Shown: positions 1 through 7,150 of the stretch, one piece after another | How positions within the stretch are numbered: the first letter of the stretch is position 1 | Layout: each line of letters opens with the position of its first letter | Assembly (NCBI GenBank): GCA_947461015.1 | Contig: CANHIR010000039.1 | Coordinates: 1-13,065, forward strand | DNA length: 13,065 nucleotides | From: Bacteroidota bacterium | GTDB lineage: Bacteria; Bacteroidota; Bacteroidia; Chitinophagales; Chitinophagaceae | Reading direction: 5' to 3' | Made by a program: the position numbers and the translations under genes | Notes under the pieces: generated by a model | The model's database searches: none | Told to the model about the DNA's origin: nothing | What the model saw: the letters and a program-made list of their open reading frames with translations, nothing else

Positions 1-282
1 AATTTCAAAAGCGGCTGCATCTTTTTGCTCCGTTTGCGCATCCCCAGTATTTACTTTTAAATAGCCTATTACCTTTTTGCCGTCTTGTGCAAAGTAAAAT
101 TCTGAATTAGGATTGTTCAATTCTCCTAAAAGTTTTTCCGTTGCAAAGCTTGTGTTCAAATACGCTTCCATATCCTCTGGACTATTATGTTCCGTGAATG
201 TTTGTGAAAAAGTAGCTCTACTGATGACTTGCAATTTTTCAATATCGCTCACACTCACTTTTATGATCTCAATTTGCTCCAC
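1..282 (-). CDS. GNAT acetyltransferase, PaiA-like (N-terminal part, cut by window edge)
   Basis: The 94 visible residues read as the N-terminal half of a GNAT-fold acetyltransferase. They include the motif NSPEDMEAYLNTSF followed by IGYLKVNTGDAQTE, which resembles the PaiA spermine/spermidine acetyltransferase group; the acetyl-CoA loop lies beyond the left edge. A PaiA-type enzyme would acetylate small amines in the cytoplasm, but the substrate here is not determined. The start is taken as GTG at 282-280, because an in-frame TAA lies immediately upstream (285-283) and the first ATG is at residue 38, which would remove the first strand and helix of the fold. It lies 59 bases downstream of the GH3 gene on the same strand, so co-transcription is possible. 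Assignment to GNAT is firm; the subfamily is moderately sure. Confidence 0.85.
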   Translation of the reverse strand, partial: MEQIEIIKVSVSDIEKLQVISRATFSQTFTEHNSPEDMEAYLNTSFATEKLLGELNNPNSEFYFAQDGKKVIGYLKVNTGDAQTEQKDAAAFEI

Positions 283-341
283 TTATCGTCTTTTAGATTT
301 TTTATTATTGTTAAGTAAGTCTTCCAAAACTTATCTACTTG

Positions 342-2666
342 TTATTTTTTTACTGCATACTTTTTTGTTCTAGCATCCTGAATCACGCCTTTCCAATTTA
401 AACCAAAACCAAAATTATAACTATGTCCTTGTGCATCTTTGTATGGTGTCATATCGTGTGGTACATCCTCATATTGCTTTTCTACTACACTCATATTTAA
501 CGGCATTTGCATTGGCAATAAACCAGAGGGTTCCACTTTGCCCGAAATAATATCCATTTGAGCATCAATTTGAACCCCAAATTCTCCCACAATGGCATCC
601 ACTTCTTTTTCAAACTCTCCAAAAACCATTGGATTGGTAAGTGCAACTGAAACCAAAACTGGCTTGCCGTTCATCGCTTTCTTAGTTGCTAATATTGTGT
701 TTAAATCTGGGTATGAATTAGATTTAGAGGTCTTGCCTTTGTAAGATCTATCCTTAATAGTAGAATCAATGACTGGATCACCCGCAGCAATACTGTGTTC
801 GCGCGCATCCACAGCTGTATAGTCTTTTAACTGCAAGCTAATAGGTACATAACCGTTGCCCCCTGCTGCTCTATCTGCTCGGCTATACCCTCCACTCATC
901 GGACTTTTTATAAACACCATTGCAAAGTCCGCTTTAGTTGGATCATCTGTTACTGTATAATATTTATTTATCAATTCTAAATTCACAGGGTACTCTGTTT
1001 TCTCCGGAACAGGTGCGCCAAAAAAGTTAAGCCCTGCTGGCGTAGTGCGTTTAGGAATATACACTGTTTTGCCTTTAGCAATTGGTAAAGTATTATTTTG
1101 ATTCTTAATTAAGACAATACTTTTTAATTGAGCATCATAACCTGCTTTCATAAATTCAGACTTGCCCACAATTTGTTTTGTTTCGGCAGGATCCAAATAT
1201 GGATTCTCAAACAAACCAACCCTGAAAATATTTAACAATAAACGCACTGCCGATTGCTCAAAACGCTTACGCATAAATGCTTCACCAAATTCCTTTACGC
1301 CCATTTGGTATGCTTCTAATACTGGCTTAGCGTCATTGTTACCGCCAAATTGGTCAGCTCCAGCCATTAATACTTTATAATGTCTTTCTGCAATTGTAAG
1401 TTTTTCGGTACCCCAGGATTTACCCATAAACATATCTGGTTTTGGACCTTCATTTCCAGTAACCAACCAATCGGTACACACTACCCCATCGTACCCGTAT
1501 TTATTCCTTAATAAATCGGTGATTAAATATTTGCTGTATGCATTGCCTACATTCTCTCCATTTTTTATATCTTGATTATAAGAAATAGTATAGTATGGCA
1601 TTACCGCTGCCGCTTTTTTAGTGCCTCCATTTAATTTAAACGCACCATCGATAAATGTTTTTAAGTGCATTTGAAAATTATTACCAGGGTATACTGCAAA
1701 TTTGCCATACGCAAAATGCCCATCACGCCCAGCTTCCTCAGGACCTCCGCTAGGCCAATGTTTTACCATAGCATTCACGCTATAATTACCCCATCCATTA
1801 TATGATTTAATGGCATTTGGGGATGTTTGAAATCCGTCCACATATGCTCTAGACATATCGGTTGCTAAATTTGGATCCTCACCAAAAGTGCCCACAAAAC
1901 GATTCCATCTTGGCTCTGTTGCTAGATCTATTTGCGGAGATAAAGCAGTGGCAATACCCATTGCACGATATTCTTTGGAAGCAATAGAACCAAATTGTAA
2001 AGTAATACTAGGATCAAAAGTAGCAGCCAATCCTAGCTCCTCTGGCCATTGTGAAATAGCACCACCACTTCCTGCATTGTATTCCGCTTCTTTATTTGCT
2101 CCGTTTCTTGGATCCGAACTATTATTTGCTGGAATACCCATTCCAATCCCTTCTACTAATTTTTGAACATTGTTATTCCAAAGTGCAGCAACCTCAGGAC
2201 TCGCAACCGAAGTCACTAAAACATGTCTTAAATTATCTTTCTTTAAAAAATCAATTTGTTGATCTGATAAATCATATGGTTTTGCACCACTGGAGTCAAA
2301 TGCTTTTCCACTATAGCTTGCCTTAAACATACCCATTGGAGGCATTGGAACTGCTTGATGTCCACTATATAACATTAAACCTGCAATTTGTTCCACCGAC
2401 ATTTTAGAAGCTAAATCTTTTGCTCTTTCATTTACATCTACTCTCCAATCTTCATAAATATCCACAACAGCATTTTTATTTAAATCCTTAAACGGCAAGC
2501 CATCTTTCAAAATAATTTTTACACCGCTTTCGCTAGCATACCCCAAGGTGATTTGCTCATTTACCTTAATTTTTTGAATCCCAGGTGCCAAATTTGTGTA
2601 CACCCATTTTTGTTGTGCATTTAAAATAAAGGGAAAGAAAAACAAAACAATGAATCGCTTTTTCAT
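342..2666 (-). CDS. Exported GH3 family glycoside hydrolase (beta-glucosidase-like)
   Basis: This 774-residue protein has a short signal peptide (residues 1-18, cleavage likely after NA in ILNAQQ) and should act in the periplasm or on the cell surface. The GH3 N-terminal domain covers roughly residues 80-490, with EPRWNRFVGTFGEDP at 251-265, the substrate-binding KH at 302-303 in KHWPSGGPEEAGRD, and the probable catalytic nucleophile D399 in GYDGVVCTDW. The GH3 C-terminal domain starts near SIVLIKNQNNTLPI (516-529), and the protein ends in NFGFGLNWKG without an added FnIII domain. An EF-hand-like loop, DLNKNAVVDIYE, sits at 61-72 and is common in this branch of the family. Family members release glucose or xylose from beta-linked oligosaccharides; the exact substrate is unknown. 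The catalytic acid/base in the C-terminal domain could not be placed by eye. No SusC/SusD pair is visible nearby. Confidence 0.93.
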   Translation of the reverse strand: MKKRFIVLFFFPFILNAQQKWVYTNLAPGIQKIKVNEQITLGYASESGVKIILKDGLPFKDLNKNAVVDIYEDWRVDVNERAKDLASKMSVEQIAGLMLYSGHQAVPMPPMGMFKASYSGKAFDSSGAKPYDLSDQQIDFLKKDNLRHVLVTSVASPEVAALWNNNVQKLVEGIGMGIPANNSSDPRNGANKEAEYNAGSGGAISQWPEELGLAATFDPSITLQFGSIASKEYRAMGIATALSPQIDLATEPRWNRFVGTFGEDPNLATDMSRAYVDGFQTSPNAIKSYNGWGNYSVNAMVKHWPSGGPEEAGRDGHFAYGKFAVYPGNNFQMHLKTFIDGAFKLNGGTKKAAAVMPYYTISYNQDIKNGENVGNAYSKYLITDLLRNKYGYDGVVCTDWLVTGNEGPKPDMFMGKSWGTEKLTIAERHYKVLMAGADQFGGNNDAKPVLEAYQMGVKEFGEAFMRKRFEQSAVRLLLNIFRVGLFENPYLDPAETKQIVGKSEFMKAGYDAQLKSIVLIKNQNNTLPIAKGKTVYIPKRTTPAGLNFFGAPVPEKTEYPVNLELINKYYTVTDDPTKADFAMVFIKSPMSGGYSRADRAAGGNGYVPISLQLKDYTAVDAREHSIAAGDPVIDSTIKDRSYKGKTSKSNSYPDLNTILATKKAMNGKPVLVSVALTNPMVFGEFEKEVDAIVGEFGVQIDAQMDIISGKVEPSGLLPMQMPLNMSVVEKQYEDVPHDMTPYKDAQGHSYNFGFGLNWKGVIQDARTKKYAVKK

Positions 2667-2849
2667 ATAATAATTTTTTTACTAAATGTTGCTTTAAAAA
2701 TTTCAGCTATTAAATATAAATAATTATTGTGTCTATATAACGCAATAAGTATAAATAAATTCATTTCGGCCTTTAGAATTGAATCGCAATACGGGTCCGT
2801 TTTAAGTAATTTTTATGAGTATTGAAAAATATAAATGATTCAATTAGCT

Positions 2850-2857
2850 TATTTTTG
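2850..2857 (+). promoter_or_regulatory. Probable -7 element for the cytochrome/YceI/DUF5777 gene run
   Basis: TATTTTTG matches the Bacteroidota -7 consensus TAnnTTTG at every fixed position. It ends six bases before the ATG at 2864, so transcription would begin almost at the start codon. The nearest upstream TTG (2822-2824) is 25 bases away, slightly longer than the usual 17-23, so the -33 box is weak. Confidence 0.5.
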
Positions 2858-2863
2858 TAAGAG

Positions 2864-3580
2864 ATGAGTACAATTAAACCCCCAATTTTACTGCTTTTGG
2901 TATTATTCATGTTTTCTGCATGCCAACATGATATTATAAACAGTCCAAATGCAGTTATCCCAGATACTACTATTATTGTAACTCCACCTGTTGGAGGTGG
3001 GGGAAATAGTAATTTAGCTTCTGATACTGTTTGTTTTAATTCCGAAATATTGCCCTTGTACTCAAGTTATTGTGGTTCTGCAGGTTGTCACGATATTAGC
3101 AGTCACAGAGAAGGGGTGATATTAACCGATTACGCAAGAATCATGAATGGCATTAAGGCAAAACAACCCAATAATAGCGCATATTATACCATTATTGGCC
3201 ATGGCATGCCGCCTAGAAACTCGCCTCAAATGACGACTGCAAATTTAGCGACTATTAAAAAATGGATTGATCAAGGTGCGCTTAACACCAAATGTACCAA
3301 TGTATGCGACACAACAGTTTTCACTTATGCAGGTGCAGTACAAACCATCATAAGTAACAACTGCGGAGGATGTCATGGTGCAAAGCCAGGGACAGCAAAC
3401 GTTTATCTTGGAGATTATGCTAGTACAAAGGCTTATATAACAGCAAATCCGACCATATTTTCAAATGCAATCAATTATAAAGCGACAACAGCCTCTAAAA
3501 ATATGCCTCAATCTGGAAAGATGGTTGCGTGCAAAATTACCCAAATTGAAAAATGGATTAAAAACGGCTTTCCTCAATAA
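2864..3580 (+). CDS. Lipoprotein with two cytochrome c-like heme domains
   Basis: This 238-residue protein has a lipoprotein signal peptide with C20 in MFSAC as the likely lipidated cysteine, then a Pro/Gly-rich linker (about 34-50). Two similar domains follow. Domain 1 (about 57-144) carries the atypical heme motif C70-GSAG-C75-H76 (CX4CH) and a possible axial Met in GHGMPP (M115). Domain 2 (about 148-236) carries canonical C167-GG-C170-H171 and a possible Met in NMPQ (M214). Each domain ends in a helix with KKWIDQG or EKWIKNG. Domain 2 has an extra cysteine pair, C148 and C223, that could form a disulfide. These features point to an envelope-anchored electron carrier; partner and redox role are inferred. 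It is the first gene of a tight run, and the next gene starts two bases after its TAA. Heme attachment by the CX4CH site is not certain. Confidence 0.85.
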   Translation: MSTIKPPILLLLVLFMFSACQHDIINSPNAVIPDTTIIVTPPVGGGGNSNLASDTVCFNSEILPLYSSYCGSAGCHDISSHREGVILTDYARIMNGIKAKQPNNSAYYTIIGHGMPPRNSPQMTTANLATIKKWIDQGALNTKCTNVCDTTVFTYAGAVQTIISNNCGGCHGAKPGTANVYLGDYASTKAYITANPTIFSNAINYKATTASKNMPQSGKMVACKITQIEKWIKNGFPQ

Positions 3581-3581
3581 A

Positions 3582-3968
3582 ATGAAAAATAATAAAATCA
3601 ACTATATTGCAATTGTCATTGTTTTCGTTTTATCATCTTGTTATTATGATAAGAAAGATCAAATTTACCCGCAAGTGACAAATACCGCATGTGACACAAC
3701 CAATGTAACATACGCAGCAGTAGTTGCGCCTATTATAGCAAGCAATTGTTCCAATTGTCATGCAAGTAGCAATGCAAATAGAAGCGGAGCGGGAATTGTT
3801 TTAGATAATTATACTTCAATGAAGCCATACGTGACAAACAATATGCTATTGAATTCAATTTTACAAAACGGCACGGTAGTGCCTATGCCTTTAAATATGC
3901 CAAAGATTGATGCCTGCAGTATTAAAAAAATAGCTGCGTGGATAAGTAAAGGAGCCATTAATAATTAA
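3582..3968 (+). CDS. Small lipoprotein with one cytochrome c-like heme domain
   Basis: This 128-residue lipoprotein has lipobox VLSSC with C20. Its single heme domain matches domain 2 of the preceding protein: CDTTNVTYA (37-45), C56-SN-C59-H60, candidate axial methionines M102 and M106 in VPMPLNMP, C112 in DACSI, and a closing AAWISKG helix. The cysteine pair C37/C112 corresponds to C148/C223 of the neighbour. The ATG at 3582 is chosen over an in-frame extension back to 3465, because that extension would lie inside the upstream gene and bury the lipoprotein signal. One base separates the upstream TAA from this ATG, so translational coupling is likely. It is probably an envelope mono-heme electron carrier and a duplicate of its neighbour; its redox partner is unknown. 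Confidence 0.85.
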   Translation: MKNNKINYIAIVIVFVLSSCYYDKKDQIYPQVTNTACDTTNVTYAAVVAPIIASNCSNCHASSNANRSGAGIVLDNYTSMKPYVTNNMLLNSILQNGTVVPMPLNMPKIDACSIKKIAAWISKGAINN

Positions 3969-3983
3969 AAAATAAAGAGATAT

Positions 3984-4535
3984 ATGAAAACAATGTTTAA
4001 AATTTTAGCATCGGTAATCTTCATAGGATTTGCAACGCAAATAAATGCGCAAAAAGTTTTTTCAACAAAGTCGGGACAGCTTTTGTTTAATGCATCTGGC
4101 GGAATTGAAACCATTGCTGCAGTAAACAATCAAGTTGATTCAAAATTAGCCTCTGCGACAGGTCAATTTGTAATTGCTGCCTTGGTAAAGGGATTTAAAT
4201 TTGAAAACCAGTTGATGGAAGACCATTTCAATGAAAACTATATGGAATCTACTAAATTTCCTAGTTCAGATTTCAAAGGATACATTACCAACATCAAGGA
4301 TATTGATTTTTCTAAGGACGGAACCTATACCGCAAATTTTGATGGCAATTTAACCATACATGGTGTAGTGCAAAAAGTAACGACAAAAGGACAAATCAAA
4401 GTTAAACAAGGAAAGCCAACCATATCTGGTGAATTTAGCATTAAGTTAAAAGACTACGGAATTTCAGGTTCTTATATTGGAGATAAAATTGCAGGGGTAG
4501 TAACCATACGCGTGAATTGCACTTACCAAAACTAA
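3984..4535 (+). CDS. YceI family exported lipid-binding protein
   Basis: This 183-residue protein has a signal peptide ending near INAQ (residue 22) and is expected in the periplasm. Hallmarks of the YceI lipocalin-like barrel are FPSSDFKGYITNI (about 92-104), the strand GNLTIHGVVQKVT, and the final region with ISGEFSIKLKDYGI. Known YceI structures hold a long isoprenoid or lipid chain, including quinone, inside the barrel. Here it follows two heme-domain lipoproteins by 15 bases and precedes a DUF5777 gene by 4 bases, which suggests, without proving, a quinone or lipid carrier role in the same process. AAAGAGA upstream of the ATG is at best a weak ribosome-binding site. The family call is firm; the ligand is unknown. 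Confidence 0.9.
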   Translation: MKTMFKILASVIFIGFATQINAQKVFSTKSGQLLFNASGGIETIAAVNNQVDSKLASATGQFVIAALVKGFKFENQLMEDHFNENYMESTKFPSSDFKGYITNIKDIDFSKDGTYTANFDGNLTIHGVVQKVTTKGQIKVKQGKPTISGEFSIKLKDYGISGSYIGDKIAGVVTIRVNCTYQN

Positions 4536-4539
4536 AATA

Positions 4540-5439
4540 ATGCACATTCAAAAAATTCTTTTTGTTTTTTCTTTGACTTTCATTGTTTTTAAAGTGAATA
4601 GTCAAAGTGTTGATTTATTTGCCGAAAAATACAACGGTCAATCTTCCAATATTATTACTGCAACTTTTAAATCCACAAGGGTTGTAAATGGTCAATCCAT
4701 AGAAAATGTAGGTACGGGAATTATGGATTTCAGAATCTCCCATCGCTTTGGCGCAATTAGTCAAGGTAGTTATAATTTATTTGGGCTTGATCAAGCAACC
4801 ATGCGCATTGGATTAGATTATGGAATTACAAATAGATTAATGATTGGTGTTGGAAGAAGCACTTATGAAAAGCAATATGACGGGTTTTTAAAATATAAAA
4901 TTATACAACAACAGGATGGGGAAAGATATATCCCATTTGGTATAAGTTATGTTGCAAGCTCCATATATAAAACTTTAAAGGACCTTTCCACATCATATGT
5001 TCCTTATGCATCTGATCGTTTTTCCTTTGCCCATCAAATATTAATTGCAAGTAAGATAAACGATTTTGTATCGGTACAACTTACTCCTACCCTTGTGCAT
5101 TATAATTTAGTGGAGAACAATACAATTCCTAATGATTTTAAATCCATTGGTATATCTTCAAGAATAAGATTAAGTAAGCGCGTAAATGTGACCTCCGAGT
5201 ATTTTCATCGTATAGATAAACTTGCTGGTTATTATAATCCATTGTCCCTTGGAATTGATATAGAAACAGGTGGCCACGTATTTCAATTGCACGTAAGTAA
5301 TTCAAATGGAATGACAGAAAGGACATTTATCAATGAAACAACAGGAAGTTGGGCAAAGGGTGATTTATGCTTTGGATTTAATATTACAAGGGCCTTTACC
5401 ATAAAAAAACCAAAAGAATTGAGAGGAATAAAGTGGTAA
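4540..5439 (+). CDS. DUF5777-type outer-membrane beta-barrel protein
   Basis: This 299-residue protein has a signal peptide ending near VNSQ (residues 1-22). The body consists of alternating amphipathic strands typical of a small outer-membrane barrel. Diagnostic stretches are DFRISHRFG (63-71), FGLDQATMRIGLDYGI (81-96), the segment KQYDGFLKYKIIQQQ (111-125), and a late strand with LCFGFNITRAF (276-286). These match my recollection of the DUF5777 family of Bacteroidota, which has no assigned function. It starts 4 bases after the YceI gene and so is probably co-translated with it. In this context it could be a porin or scaffold for the heme lipoproteins and YceI protein, which is inference. 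A barrel fold is likely; the family number should be confirmed with a profile search. Confidence 0.8.
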   Translation: MHIQKILFVFSLTFIVFKVNSQSVDLFAEKYNGQSSNIITATFKSTRVVNGQSIENVGTGIMDFRISHRFGAISQGSYNLFGLDQATMRIGLDYGITNRLMIGVGRSTYEKQYDGFLKYKIIQQQDGERYIPFGISYVASSIYKTLKDLSTSYVPYASDRFSFAHQILIASKINDFVSVQLTPTLVHYNLVENNTIPNDFKSIGISSRIRLSKRVNVTSEYFHRIDKLAGYYNPLSLGIDIETGGHVFQLHVSNSNGMTERTFINETTGSWAKGDLCFGFNITRAFTIKKPKELRGIKW

Positions 5440-5455
5440 TTATTTAATTTTGATT

Positions 5456-5878
5456 ATGAAAAAAATATTATTATTAATTTTCGCTATCATTATTATAGCT
5501 GCAGGAGGTGCCTATTATTACGTTTTTATTTATTCAAAAAATCATCATCGTGATGTACAGTCCGAAGTTGCGATTATTGTGACTAGAGCGGAGTTATTGG
5601 CTAAAGATGCGAATAATGTAGTTGCAGCAAATGGGAAGTTCTATAATAAAGCAGTTGAGTTAAGTGCCCCTATTATGGAAATGGAAAAGAATCCTCACGA
5701 TTCTACAATGACCTTAACCATTGGAAATGGAGATGCGTTTGATACCAATATAGACGTTTATTTGAAATCAAAGGATGGGATCAAAAATAAAATAGGAGAT
5801 AATATTACCATAAAGGGACTTTGTACCGGAATGGCGCCAAATACCAACGTTAAAATTAGCGAAGCTATTATTAAATAG
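5456..5878 (+). CDS. Membrane-anchored OB-fold protein (tRNA_anti-like family)
   Basis: This 140-residue protein has one N-terminal membrane helix (residues 4-26), then the HHRDV motif (30-34) and a globular domain. The pattern AANGKFYNKAVELSAPIMEMEK, about 57-78, followed by beta strands and DNITIKGLCTGM (115-126), fits the tRNA_anti-like OB-fold family common in Bacteroidota. Despite the family name, no RNA-binding role is shown, and the domain should face the periplasm. ATG at 5456 is preferred over an in-frame TTG at 5450, since MKKILLL is a standard start to the membrane segment. It follows the DUF5777 gene by 16 bases and is likely the last gene of the run, but its function there is unknown. 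Confidence 0.75.
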   Translation: MKKILLLIFAIIIIAAGGAYYYVFIYSKNHHRDVQSEVAIIVTRAELLAKDANNVVAANGKFYNKAVELSAPIMEMEKNPHDSTMTLTIGNGDAFDTNIDVYLKSKDGIKNKIGDNITIKGLCTGMAPNTNVKISEAIIK

Positions 5879-5883
5879 AACTA

Positions 5884-5912
5884 TTGCTTTTTCGTGGAAT
5901 GTTGTAAATTTA
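5884..5912 (+). promoter_or_regulatory. Likely promoter of the serine hydrolase gene
   Basis: TTG at 5884-5886, an 18-base spacer, and TAAATTTA at 5905-5912 match the Bacteroidota promoter form TTG-N17-23-TAnnTTTG, with only the last base differing. Transcription would begin near 5917, giving a leader of about 12 bases before the ATG at 5929. This suggests the hydrolase is transcribed separately from the upstream gene run. Confidence 0.5.
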
Positions 5913-5928
5913 ATAAATTCAATATTTC

Positions 5929-7080
5929 ATGAAAAAGCATTTTATATTGCTGGGACTATTTATTAGTCTTTTTTATTTTAAATCTAATGCGCAATCCATC
6001 CAGGAAAAATCGCTAATAGCCGAAGAAGGTATTCAACGTATCATACAAGAAGAAAAGGTAGTAGGGTTTTCGGTGGCAGTGGTAAAAAACAATAAAATAA
6101 TTTATACCCATTCCTTTGGCATGCAGGATTTGGAAAAAAACATTCCTTTAACCAATCAAGCAATATTTAGGATTGCTTCCATTTCAAAATCATTTACAGC
6201 TACTTCAATAATGCAATTGGTGGAGGCCGGTAAAATTAGTCTAGATGACGATTTTAGTAATTTAATTGGTTTTAAGGTGCGTAATCCTAAATATCCAAAT
6301 ACAATAATCACGCTTAGGATGGTGCTATCTCATACTTCATCTATCAATGACAGTCAAGGATATTTTTCGCTAGATCCTATTAATCCAAAAACAAATCCTG
6401 AATTTGCAAAATGCTACAATAATTACGAACCTGGGAAGGGCTATGCATATTGTAATTTAAATTATAACATGGCTGGCGCAGTCATTGAAAAAATAACTGG
6501 GGAGCGTTTTGATCAATACATTAAAAAAAATGTTTTAGAACCCTTAGGCATATACGGTGGTTATTGTGTGGACTCATTAGATAAATCTAGATTTGCCACT
6601 TTATACGAATACAATAAAGACAGTTCAAAATTTATTGCAAGCCCAGCTGCCTATAATCCAAGAAGTGAAGAAATAAAAAATCATACTTTAGGTATTACCA
6701 CTCCAATATTTTCTCCCACTGGTGGAATGAAAATATCCGCAACCGATTTAGCAAAATATATGATCATGCATGCACGCAAAGGAAAAAATAAAGGGGGGCG
6801 TATTATTTCCAAAAAAAGTGCCATTCAAATGCAAACAAAACTATCAGACGAAGAAAATTATGGGCTAGGATTGGAAACTTCGGATAAATTAATTCCAGGC
6901 GAAATTATGTGTGGACATACTGGTTCTGCATATGGTTTATATAGTGCAATGTTTTTTAATGCAAAAAAGAAATTTGGAATTGTTGTAATATGTAATGGAT
7001 GTGGGGCAGCATTTGATTCAGGATTTAACAAGGTTATTAGAAGGACTGTAACCACTTTATATGATAGTTTTATTAAATGA
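5929..7080 (+). CDS. Exported beta-lactamase-fold serine hydrolase
   Basis: This 383-residue protein has a signal peptide ending near SNAQ (residue 22). It carries the three active-site motifs of the class C beta-lactamase/DD-peptidase fold: S84-IS-K87 in FRIASISKSF, Y174-C-N176 in AYCNLNYN, and H330-T-G in CGHTGSAYG. The full family length is present. Relatives include penicillin-binding D-amino peptidases, esterases and AmpH-like proteins. HTG in place of KTG is common among the non-beta-lactamase members, so peptide or ester hydrolysis in the periplasm is more likely than drug resistance. It is preceded by its own promoter-like sequence and followed 70 bases later by a membrane AraC-type regulator on the same strand. 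The substrate is unknown. Confidence 0.9.
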   Translation: MKKHFILLGLFISLFYFKSNAQSIQEKSLIAEEGIQRIIQEEKVVGFSVAVVKNNKIIYTHSFGMQDLEKNIPLTNQAIFRIASISKSFTATSIMQLVEAGKISLDDDFSNLIGFKVRNPKYPNTIITLRMVLSHTSSINDSQGYFSLDPINPKTNPEFAKCYNNYEPGKGYAYCNLNYNMAGAVIEKITGERFDQYIKKNVLEPLGIYGGYCVDSLDKSRFATLYEYNKDSSKFIASPAAYNPRSEEIKNHTLGITTPIFSPTGGMKISATDLAKYMIMHARKGKNKGGRIISKKSAIQMQTKLSDEENYGLGLETSDKLIPGEIMCGHTGSAYGLYSAMFFNAKKKFGIVVICNGCGAAFDSGFNKVIRRTVTTLYDSFIK

Positions 7081-7150
7081 TAAAAATTATAACTATATAT
7101 AGATACAATTTTCATATCTTGACTGCCGTTAAAGCAATATAAAATCGTTT

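Noticed and set aside
113..373. 86-codon plus-strand open frame across the GNAT/GH3 junction
   Set aside because: It is opposite two recognisable minus-strand genes and has no family features.
2711..2745. TTG-N24-TATATTTA as a promoter for the GH3 gene
   Set aside because: The spacer is longer than usual and the -7 box is imperfect in a very AT-rich stretch; it is too weak to list as a feature.
3267..3274. TTGATCAA palindrome, also found at 4787-4794
   Set aside because: Both copies lie inside coding sequence and lack the 4-base spacer of an FNR site, so they are best explained by codon use.
3465..3581. In-frame 39-codon extension of the second heme lipoprotein upstream of its ATG
   Set aside because: It overlaps the preceding gene in another frame, has no signal-like character, and would place the lipoprotein signal in the middle of the protein.
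5450..5455. TTG start two codons before the OB-fold protein's ATG
   Set aside because: ATG at 5456 gives a normal MKKILLL membrane-anchor start.
7093..7102. CTATATATAG palindrome after the serine hydrolase gene
   Set aside because: It is a short, purely AT-rich dyad with no T-tract, and is expected by chance in such sequence.
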